Shown here: positions 54,971 to 62,734 of the stretch, one piece after another | How the letters are laid out: every line of letters begins with the position of its first letter | Position numbering within the stretch: the stretch's first letter is position 1 | Assembly (NCBI RefSeq): GCF_019711515.1 | Contig: NZ_JAIGNO010000008.1 | Coordinates: forward strand, 1-64,000 | Direction: 5' to 3' | Length of the DNA stretch: 64,000 nt | DNA from: Qipengyuania qiaonensis | Lineage (GTDB): Bacteria; Pseudomonadota; Alphaproteobacteria; Sphingomonadales; Sphingomonadaceae | Notes under the pieces: generated by a model | Told to the model about the DNA's origin: nothing | What the model saw: only the letters and a program-made list of their open reading frames with translations | The model's database searches: none | Translations under genes and position numbers: made by a program

Positions 54971-56539
54971 TCAGAATCCCTGATAGAGGAAAGGCGGCTG
55001 GCGGGACACGTAATAAAGCGAAGCGATGACCAGTATGGAAATATAGCTCGCTTGTACCCAGCCCGGACGCCAGAGGCCACGTAGGAACGCCGGCCCGTAA
55101 CTCTTGTTTTCGTAGGTCATGATGGCAGGCCGGTATCGCCGCATGATCTCGACGCTGTTCGGGCAGAGGTAGATGATCGAAAATGCCACCGTCAGCATCA
55201 CTACGGGCTCGCGCATGTTAAAAAGCGAACGAGCGTCGATCGCGGTGCCGAACATCTGCGAAAACAGATGAAAACCGCCGCTCACGCTTTCCGAACGGAA
55301 CATGGCCAGGCTGAGCAGAAGCGGCAAGAAAAACACCGCTCGCTCGATAAACCCGAGGATGATCGGGGACGCCGTCTTCTTGACTGCCTTGTACCATTTT
55401 GTCGCCCGGACTTCCGTCTCAAGAGCGTACCAGAAACCGTGCATGAGTCCGAAGACGCAGAAAGTCCACAAGGCTCCGTGCCAAAGGCCGATGATCTGAA
55501 AATTGATCAACATCGGCAGCCATAAGCTGAGGAGATGCGCCGGAACCGGGGCAAGTCGATTGAACATGCTGTAGCGCGTTCCGGCGACCGACAGGGGAGT
55601 ATAGAGGAACCGGGCAATTACTCGCGTGAGGGTCATGTGCCAGCGACGATAGTAGTCGATGATTCCGTTCGCTTTGAACGGCGAGAAGAAGTTTATGGGG
55701 TAACGCAATCCGAACATGCGCGCGAGACCCAGTGCCATGTCCGAATAGCCGGAAAAGTCGAAATAGAGCTGGCCCATGTAAGCCAGCGCACCAATCCACG
55801 CCTGGAGCGGGTGAATTTCGGCGCCCACGTGAGCGGCGCCGAAAACGATATCGACTGTAGGCGCCAGATTGTCGGCAATAACGACCTTCTTGAACATGCC
55901 GATCGATATGAAGCTCAGCCCGACAGCGAGATCGATAGGGTTCAGGCGAAGGAACCGTTTGGACTGTATCTGAGGGTTGAACTCGCTGAGATAGGTAATC
56001 GGTCCGATTATGAGCTGCGGGAAGAAGCTTACGAATGCGCCATATCTGCCGAAAGCCGAGCATATGGATTTCGTCGAGCCCAACCCGCCGAGGAACTGGG
56101 CGACGTTTTTCTCGCGTGCATAGGCGTCTGCCAGAAAGGCGGCGCCTTGGAACGTATAGAAGGAAATGCCCGCGGGAATTGCGATCCCGGCGATATCAAC
56201 CATAATACCGGCGCTTGGACCGAAAAGAAGAGTTATAATCTTGTACTTGAAGTAACACAGGGATATTATATTATAAGCTTGGCCAGCTAGATAAATCTTC
56301 CTTCTGTTTTTATTGTCATCTCCGATAATAGTGATTGCTGCCGCGACGGAAAAATTAACGACAAGTGCTAATATTAACAAAATGGCAGATGCTATTCCAT
56401 AGGGAATATAAAATACTACAGAGGAAATGAAAAGTACGGCCAGAGCATAATTCTTACCGAAGAAATATGCAATCATATAGAATGCAATCAAGGAGATCGG
56501 TAGAAATGCAAACAGAAATAGAGGGTCGGTAAATATCAA
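54971..56539 (-). CDS. MBOAT family O-acyltransferase (AlgI/DltB-like)
   Basis: This 522-residue integral membrane protein moves acyl groups across the inner membrane. Family blocks are GISFYTFQGAAFLADAY, SFFPQLIIGPI, LYFDFSGYSDMALGLARMFG, YYRRWHMTLTRVIARFLYTP and the catalytic His354 in IIGLWHGALWTF, with another His at GLMHGFWYALE. It is the first gene of a four-gene operon. The N-terminal third is clearly more AT-rich than the surroundings, a sign of transfer that is common in surface-polysaccharide loci. Confidence 0.93.
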   Translation of the reverse strand: MIFTDPLFLFAFLPISLIAFYMIAYFFGKNYALAVLFISSVVFYIPYGIASAILLILALVVNFSVAAAITIIGDDNKNRRKIYLAGQAYNIISLCYFKYKIITLLFGPSAGIMVDIAGIAIPAGISFYTFQGAAFLADAYAREKNVAQFLGGLGSTKSICSAFGRYGAFVSFFPQLIIGPITYLSEFNPQIQSKRFLRLNPIDLAVGLSFISIGMFKKVVIADNLAPTVDIVFGAAHVGAEIHPLQAWIGALAYMGQLYFDFSGYSDMALGLARMFGLRYPINFFSPFKANGIIDYYRRWHMTLTRVIARFLYTPLSVAGTRYSMFNRLAPVPAHLLSLWLPMLINFQIIGLWHGALWTFCVFGLMHGFWYALETEVRATKWYKAVKKTASPIILGFIERAVFFLPLLLSLAMFRSESVSGGFHLFSQMFGTAIDARSLFNMREPVVMLTVAFSIIYLCPNSVEIMRRYRPAIMTYENKSYGPAFLRGLWRPGWVQASYISILVIASLYYVSRQPPFLYQGF

Positions 56540-56583
56540 ATCTTCATCCCTTCAACATTGATATTTACACAATCTGTTTTTGC

Positions 56584-56796
56584 CTATGCCATTGCCCGGC
56601 GCGCGCCGAACCTTTCAAGATCTGGTGCAACGAGTTGCCAAATTTGCTCCGTTAGAAAAAGAGGGCATTGGTATATCCTTGCGCCCGCAATGAGATGCCG
56701 GAAATCAAAGTGGTTACTGCGAAGGGGTGCTTGAACGATCGCAGCCATTCGTTCACTCAAGTTGTCGCGCCGGTGGATTTCCGCTCCGCAGGGCAT
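56584..56796 (-). pseudogene. Possible C-terminal fragment of a sulfotransferase-like gene
   Basis: This 70-codon minus-strand ORF reads HRRDNLSERMAAIVQAPLRS, then SNHFDFRHLIAGARIYQCPL, and ends QIWQLVAPDLERFGARRAMA. The pattern suggests the tail of a sulfotransferase-type protein, but this is weak. The 56540-56896 gap holds nothing else recognisable apart from the likely promoters of the divergent MBOAT and sulfotransferase genes. Confidence 0.3.
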
Positions 56797-56896
56797 GTCA
56801 AAGACTTCGCCAAGTGTGAGACCGCCTCTAGCTGTGCGATTTGATGGCGTGTTTCGCTACCCGTTCCAGCGCATCAACCAGAGGTGCCAGCAGCCA

Positions 56897-57736
56897 ATGC
56901 AGCTAAGTGACATCGATTTTGTTATCATTGGTGCCGCAAAGTCGGCAACGACTTGGCTCCAAACACAATTGCAGTCGGATCCGGCGGTTTATATGCCGGA
57001 CCCGGAGCTCCACTATTTCTCAAGGGAGTATGATCGGGGGCGGGATTGGTATTTGTCGCAGTTCAGCGAGGAGGGGGCCGGTAGGACTGTTGGCGAGAAA
57101 TCCAATTCCTACCTCTATGTGCCCGAAGCGGCTGCCCGTCTCCATCGCGATCTGCCCCAAGTGAAGCTGATCGCGCAGTTGCGCAATCCTGTCGAGCGGG
57201 CATATTCAAGCTACTGTATGCTGTTCAGGCGCGGCGAAGTGAGCGCCGATATCGAGTCATATCTCAATCCTTCACTAAGCGAAAATATGCAGATCCTCGG
57301 TTCGGGGAGCTTCGCGTCTCACCTGCAATCCTTTATCGATCTCTTCGGCCGACAACGACTTCTTATCCTGTTTTTCGAAGGGGTTTCGGAAGCTCCCGAG
57401 GCGCAGATATCGCGGGTCCGTGCCCATTTGGGCTTGCCGCCGCGTGCTCTGGCACGAGAGGGGCAAGGAAAAGTAAAAGACAAGGCTGCGCCGCTCGTGC
57501 CCGCCGGATTGCGCAAGCGACTTGCATGGATGAAGCCGGTGGTTCGCCCCCTGCGTGGGACCGCGCCGTTCGAAGCTGCCCGGGGGCTGATCGCGCGCAA
57601 GACGGAGTACCCCCAGCTGACAGAGGACCTCAGAAAGCGGCTAGATGAATATTATGGCCCTTCTGTCGAGGCACTCGAGCAGATAAGCGGCCAGTCTCTT
57701 CGTCACTGGTATGGGCGGGCGGATAGCGCCAATTAG
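56897..57736 (+). CDS. Sulfotransferase domain protein
   Basis: This PAPS-dependent sulfotransferase has 279 residues from ATG 56897 (MQLSDIDFVIIGAAKSATTW). The 5'-phosphosulfate loop is IIGAAKSATTWLQTQL and the 3'-phosphate site is LIAQLRNPVERAYSSYCMLF. The frame is open to 56762, but homology-like sequence begins at the chosen start. The fold is that of heparan N-sulfotransferase-like enzymes that modify glycans or lipids; here the likely acceptor is the surface polysaccharide. Confidence 0.9.
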   Translation: MQLSDIDFVIIGAAKSATTWLQTQLQSDPAVYMPDPELHYFSREYDRGRDWYLSQFSEEGAGRTVGEKSNSYLYVPEAAARLHRDLPQVKLIAQLRNPVERAYSSYCMLFRRGEVSADIESYLNPSLSENMQILGSGSFASHLQSFIDLFGRQRLLILFFEGVSEAPEAQISRVRAHLGLPPRALAREGQGKVKDKAAPLVPAGLRKRLAWMKPVVRPLRGTAPFEAARGLIARKTEYPQLTEDLRKRLDEYYGPSVEALEQISGQSLRHWYGRADSAN

Positions 57737-58179
57737 GGTTGGTTCACCGGCCTGGCGGTGTGCAGGCTGTCCAGTGCCGATGCCCGTTTCCGCCACCCAA
57801 GCCGCCCGCTAGGCCAGAAGGCGCGGTTGCGATGGTCAATGTGGGTAAGCGCTCAAAGCGGGTTTCGTGCAGACCCAATTGGTCGGCAGGAAAGTCAAAT
57901 ATGGGCTAACCGATTATTCCAACTGCGCTACGGCACACCGTCTGGTAGTTCGCACGACGAAGGCCTCGACGGTAGTGAAGAGGTCACCAAGCCAATGGGT
58001 CTCGGCGGCGCCGCCGCAGCAATTTTCGACTGGCATCGAGGCCTGTTTTCAAGTTTTGCCAGCGGATTGAACGGTGCTCGGATACCATTAGGGGGTATCG
58101 AATATCACTACGGGACCAAGGTTGCTGGCAGGCACTCAAACGCCGAGGCGAATAATCATCAAGAGGGCTATTACGTAAC
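57737..58179. other. Stretch without recognised gene
   Basis: This 443 bp lies between the sulfotransferase and pyruvyl-transferase genes. A 141-codon ORF on the plus strand (57758-58183) has no motif and poor coding character. The last 100 bases grow AT-rich towards the next gene. Confidence 0.35.
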
Positions 58180-59394
58180 ATGAAAAATTTCGTAATAACT
58201 GGCATACAGATGAGAAACAAAGGCTCTCAGGCGATGTTTCTATCGTTATATTACGGCCTGAAATCTCTATTTGAGAACTGCAATGTAGTCGGGTTCGCCA
58301 ATAAATACGACCAACCGGAGCAATATTCGTTCAATTTGCTCCCCTATGACGACTACACGCGACTCGTGTTCAAATACCGGTTGAACAGCGTGCCACTGTT
58401 GGCTCCGCTAGTGACAACCCTAGCCTCAGTCTCGAGGAAGACCGACAAGTGGAATGGCCAGATCGCCAAGATGGAGAAAGCCTTACAAGAGGCAGATGCG
58501 ATTCTGGATGCAAGCGGATACACGCTCGGCTCCGGGTGGGGCAAAGGAGGCGGCAGGCTGCTGCTGCAAACGATAAAGATCGCCAAACGCTACAACAAGC
58601 CGATAATATTGATGCCGCAAAGCTTTGGGCCATTCGACTGGGGCGAGGAGGACGACGCGGAATTCCTCAAAGAGGTGAAAGAGGAATTGAGCTATTGCAC
58701 GAAGATCTACGCTCGCGAGATCGAGGGTTATAAGTGCCTGAAGTCGCTGGGTCTGGATAATGTCGAATTATCTGCGGACATGGTCATTCGGGAGAAAGCC
58801 TTTCCCAAAGCCAGCGACATTCATGCATCATATGAAGAAGAAGTAGATTATCCTTCTCCAGGGTCCATCGGCTTCATCATCAACGAGAATGTATTCAGGA
58901 TCGGAGACCCCGATGCGGTGCTCGACCTGTATGCACGCATACTGAATAAGCTGGTGGACGACGGTGAGAAGGTTTGCATTCTGAATACATCCACCGCCGA
59001 TATACACCTTGTTGAAAGCGTTCTCGACAAAGTCAAAAACAGAGACAAGGTGAGAATAATATCCGGAGAATATTCAAGCCCGGAGCTGATCGATATCATC
59101 GGTCGATTCAAGTATGTCGTCGCCTCACGTTACCACTCCGTCGTATTCGCTTACAGGAGCGGTGTTCCTGCAATCATACTCGGTTGGGCCAGCAAATATA
59201 TCGATCTGGCGGCACACTTTCAGCAGCAGGATAATGTGTTCGATATCAGGGAGCCAGGTGTCGATCGGATCATCGAACGGATCGACCAGATGGGCGCGAA
59301 GTACGCAGAAGAATCACAGAACATAAAAGACTGTCTGGAAAATATGCAGACCACATCTGTGGTGCAGCAAGCTGTGAGCGCATTGGAGGCGTGA
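58180..59394 (+). CDS. Polysaccharide pyruvyl transferase family protein
   Basis: This 404-residue enzyme (PF04230) moves pyruvate from phosphoenolpyruvate to a sugar, giving a charged ketal. MKNFVITGIQMRNKGSQAMF is the family's nucleotide-type start (G-x(4)-N-x-G). Other blocks are IILMPQSFGPF, IYAREIEGYKCLKSLGL and YVVASRYHSVVFAYRSGVPA with the conserved Arg/His, and ILGWASKY. The gene has lower GC content and Lys-rich codon use compared with its neighbours, which suggests transfer. Confidence 0.9.
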   Translation: MKNFVITGIQMRNKGSQAMFLSLYYGLKSLFENCNVVGFANKYDQPEQYSFNLLPYDDYTRLVFKYRLNSVPLLAPLVTTLASVSRKTDKWNGQIAKMEKALQEADAILDASGYTLGSGWGKGGGRLLLQTIKIAKRYNKPIILMPQSFGPFDWGEEDDAEFLKEVKEELSYCTKIYAREIEGYKCLKSLGLDNVELSADMVIREKAFPKASDIHASYEEEVDYPSPGSIGFIINENVFRIGDPDAVLDLYARILNKLVDDGEKVCILNTSTADIHLVESVLDKVKNRDKVRIISGEYSSPELIDIIGRFKYVVASRYHSVVFAYRSGVPAIILGWASKYIDLAAHFQQQDNVFDIREPGVDRIIERIDQMGAKYAEESQNIKDCLENMQTTSVVQQAVSALEA

Positions 59395-59534
59395 CATTTC
59401 TTGGCGACAGTCAACGGCATGCGAAGTCGTTTGCAGGACCTCGAGTCTCATATGACTGATATCGCAACGATCCTATGCGCTAACGATGCGCTGCCAAACC
59501 CCAGGAAAGATATACCTATGGAGGCCGTCTGGCG

Positions 59535-60668
59535 ATGAAACCGCTCGTGAACAAAATCCTACCCGAGGACCAGCGCGATCAACTTCGCGACGCCCGACTC
59601 TTCTTTAATGCATCGGGGGTGAGACGATTGGCCAGATCGGCGCAGACCGCCGGTTTGAGGTTCGCGTCGCAGGTCAAGCCACTGGCGTCCGCGTACTATT
59701 CTTTGCTGTCGCGCCAGTTTCAGCGAGAGGAACGCGCGGTCCTGCTCGGGCTCGCGAAGTACCACGCGGAGCTTCAAGAGGACGATGCCAACATCTTCCT
59801 GATGCGCAGAAACGTCCATCGGCTGGAAAAAGGGCTGTTGATGCGTCCCCGACGCCCGGTGTTTGCGAAGGAATATATTCTCGAAACGGTCAACGTATAT
59901 CGCAAGATTGTTGCGGAGCCTGTGCGCTCCGGCGAGCGTGTCGCGGAGTCGTTGATCTGGGCGTACGACGTACTCGGCGAATATTTCAGAGCTGTAGCCG
60001 CTGACCCGGTACTCGATCACGCGCGCGAGATTTTCGGGCAATGTCCGGTCCCTGACGGCAGTGGCGAGGGAGCGGGGAACAGGGTTCCTTACAAGCGCAA
60101 CCTTGATGAACACCCGGTCTCCTTCGGGCAGCTGGAGCGGCTGGCCGTCAAGCGGCGATCGGTAAGGTGGTTCGAGCAGAAGCCCGTGCCCCGCGAATTG
60201 CTGGACAAAGCCTTCACGGTGGCCGGACTGTCGCCGAGCGCCTGTAACCGGCAACCTTACCGGTTCCTCGTTTTCGACGACCCGGAGATGGTCGCAACGG
60301 TGGCGGGGGTGCCGGGAGGGACCGCTGGCTTCAAGCATAACATTCCGGTGATGGTGGCAGTCTTGGGCACCTTGGATGCGTTCTACAGCGAACGTGATCG
60401 GCACGTACCTTACATCGACGGTTCCCTTGCCGCGATGTCATTTGCCTACGCGCTGGAAACCCTCGGTCTAAGCTCCTGCATATTCAACTGGCCGGATATC
60501 GAGAAACGCGAGAAGATGGCGGAGAGGGTCCTGGGCTTGAAGGGATACGAGCGTCCCGTGTTCTTCATGGGAGTAGGCTACCCAGACCCCGACGCTATGG
60601 TCGCGTACTCCCAGAAACGCCCGCTCGATGTCATGCGCGTGTACAACCCCCCAATCAACCCGTTCTGA
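59535..60668 (+). CDS. Nitroreductase-family protein with N-terminal extension
   Basis: This 377-residue protein has a GGAGG ribosome site 10 bases before the ATG. The C-terminal half (from about residue 200) is a nitroreductase fold that binds FMN: AVKRRSVRWFEQKPVPRELL, AGLSPSACNRQPYRFLVFDD and YIDGSLAAMSFAYALETLGL. The first 190 residues are helical and not recognised. Nitroreductase genes of this kind occur in polysaccharide clusters next to pyruvyl transferases; the reaction is not known. Confidence 0.87.
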   Translation: MKPLVNKILPEDQRDQLRDARLFFNASGVRRLARSAQTAGLRFASQVKPLASAYYSLLSRQFQREERAVLLGLAKYHAELQEDDANIFLMRRNVHRLEKGLLMRPRRPVFAKEYILETVNVYRKIVAEPVRSGERVAESLIWAYDVLGEYFRAVAADPVLDHAREIFGQCPVPDGSGEGAGNRVPYKRNLDEHPVSFGQLERLAVKRRSVRWFEQKPVPRELLDKAFTVAGLSPSACNRQPYRFLVFDDPEMVATVAGVPGGTAGFKHNIPVMVAVLGTLDAFYSERDRHVPYIDGSLAAMSFAYALETLGLSSCIFNWPDIEKREKMAERVLGLKGYERPVFFMGVGYPDPDAMVAYSQKRPLDVMRVYNPPINPF

Positions 60669-60782
60669 GCCTTTACGATACGGTCGATGGCCATTGCTTA
60701 GCCTTGGCTATCCAACTTTAGGCCCCTTGAATTACCCATATTTGCACTCGCGTAGCGCGGTGCCTGGCGTAAGCTTGTAGGC

Positions 60783-62726
60783 ATGTGCGGAATTGCGGGC
60801 TTCGTAGATTTTTCTGGAAAATTGCAGGTCGACCCGGCGCGCTTGCTGGACGAGATGCGCGATACGCTGCTCCATCGTGGACCCGATGCGGGCGGATCGG
60901 CAGTGGAGGCAGAGGGGCGGGTTGGGCTCGGCCATCGCCGCCTCTCGATCATCGACCTGTCCGAAACCGGGGCGCAGCCGATGGAGTCTGCTTCCGGACG
61001 CTATGCCATCGTCTTCAATGGCGAGATCTACAATTTCCAGGCTATCCGTACCGAGCTGATGGCGTTGGGGGCGACCTTTCGCGGAACGTCCGATACCGAA
61101 GTTCTGCTTGAGGCGATCGAGCGCTTTGGCTTGGTCGCGGCGCTCCAGCGGGCCAATGGTATGTTCGCGCTGGCGCTCTTTGACCGGAAGAAAAAGGAAG
61201 TTGCATTCGCGCGTGATCGGCTGGGCAAGAAGCCGCTTTATATCGGCTTAGCCGGGGGCTCGCTGGCGTTCGGATCGGAACTGAAGGCGCTGCGCCGCCA
61301 TCCGCTGTTCACGAAGCTGGAAATCGACCGACAGGCCGCTGCACATTTCGCTCGGCTTGGCTATATCCCCGCACCGCTCTCGATCTACAAGAACGTCGGC
61401 AAGCTGCCGCCGGCGAGCTACATCGTCCTCCCGCTCGAGGGGAAAGAACCGGGCCTGGAGGTCATCCGGGCGGAAACCCGCGCATACTGGAGCATGCATT
61501 CCGCCGCCCAAGACGGGATCGAGAGGCGGTTTCAGGATGAGGCCGAGGCGCTTGATGCGCTTGAGGAGCGATTGGGAGTTGCGGTCGAGCAGCGGCTGGT
61601 ATCCGACGTGCCGGTTGGCGCCTTCCTCTCGGGCGGCGTCGATTCAAGCCTTGTCTGTGCGCTGATGCAGGAACGACTTAGCGGCAATGCGAAGACCTAT
61701 ACGGTTGGGTTCGCCGAAAGTGAGTTCGACGAGACAGCGGATGCGGCTGAGCTTGCCGCGCATATTGGATCGCAGCATACGGAGCTTCCGCTCAACCCGA
61801 GCGCAGCGCTCGATTCCGTCGGCGAGATGCAGCAGATATTCGATGAGCCCTTCGCGGACCCTTCGCAAATCCCCTCACTGCTCATTTCTCGGCTCATCCG
61901 ATCCGAAGTAACCGTTGCCATCTCGGGCGACGGGGGCGACGAGTTTTTCGGCGGCTACAAGCGCTATCCGCGCATGCTGGCGATGGAACGGCTGGCGCAG
62001 CGGGTGCCCGATGCACTGCGGCATGCGGCGAAAGCCACGCCGTTTTGGTTGCTCGACGCCGGCGCCAAGGCAGGCCGTTTACTCAGGCCTGGAGGGCGCG
62101 CCGAGGAGCTAAGCGGTGATCGGGCGGAAAAGATCGTTGAAATCGTTGCTCAACCTGACTTCCGTCACCGCTACGAACACTTCAATTCGCAGTGGATCCC
62201 CCCGCACGGATCGCCCCCTAGCCCTTTCACCGCGGTAGAGCTTCCCGAGGGTCTCGGTCAACTTGAGCAGATGATGTTCCTCGATGCGATCTGTTACCTG
62301 CCAGACGATGTTCTGGTGAAGGTCGATCGGACATCGATGGCCACCAGTCTGGAAGTTCGTTCTCCACTGCTCGACTACGAATTGATCTCCACTGCCTGGC
62401 GTATGCCCGACAGTCTGCGAATGCCAGATGGTACGACAGGGAAGATTGCCCTGCGTAAACTACTCGCGCGGCGTGTGCCCGAGCACATGATCGACCGTCC
62501 AAAACGCGGCTTTGGAGTGCCGCTGAACGAATGGCTGCGGGGCCCGCTACGCGAACTTGCGGAGGATCACCTGAACCCCGGAAAGATGGAAGCGCTCGGC
62601 TACTTCGATAGCCAGGCGGTCAGCAAGCGTTGGGTCGAACACCTTTCGGGCCGCCGCAACTGGGGCTTCCATCTGTGGAGCTGTATCTGCTTTAGCATGT
62701 GGCACCGTCAATGGATGACCGCTTGA
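60783..62726 (+). CDS. asnB: Asparagine synthase (glutamine-hydrolysing)
   Basis: This 647-residue amidotransferase has an N-terminal glutaminase with nucleophile Cys2 (MCGIAGFVDFSG), LLHRGPDAGG and VFNGEIYNF. The ATP-pyrophosphatase part has GAFLSGGVDSSLVCALM and AISGDGGDEFFGGY. Paralogues in surface-polysaccharide loci are thought to amidate uronic acids or acyl groups rather than make free asparagine. Its end lies 8 bp from the end of the convergent flippase gene. Confidence 0.9.
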   Translation: MCGIAGFVDFSGKLQVDPARLLDEMRDTLLHRGPDAGGSAVEAEGRVGLGHRRLSIIDLSETGAQPMESASGRYAIVFNGEIYNFQAIRTELMALGATFRGTSDTEVLLEAIERFGLVAALQRANGMFALALFDRKKKEVAFARDRLGKKPLYIGLAGGSLAFGSELKALRRHPLFTKLEIDRQAAAHFARLGYIPAPLSIYKNVGKLPPASYIVLPLEGKEPGLEVIRAETRAYWSMHSAAQDGIERRFQDEAEALDALEERLGVAVEQRLVSDVPVGAFLSGGVDSSLVCALMQERLSGNAKTYTVGFAESEFDETADAAELAAHIGSQHTELPLNPSAALDSVGEMQQIFDEPFADPSQIPSLLISRLIRSEVTVAISGDGGDEFFGGYKRYPRMLAMERLAQRVPDALRHAAKATPFWLLDAGAKAGRLLRPGGRAEELSGDRAEKIVEIVAQPDFRHRYEHFNSQWIPPHGSPPSPFTAVELPEGLGQLEQMMFLDAICYLPDDVLVKVDRTSMATSLEVRSPLLDYELISTAWRMPDSLRMPDGTTGKIALRKLLARRVPEHMIDRPKRGFGVPLNEWLRGPLRELAEDHLNPGKMEALGYFDSQAVSKRWVEHLSGRRNWGFHLWSCICFSMWHRQWMTA

Positions 62727-62734
62727 ACGACTTC

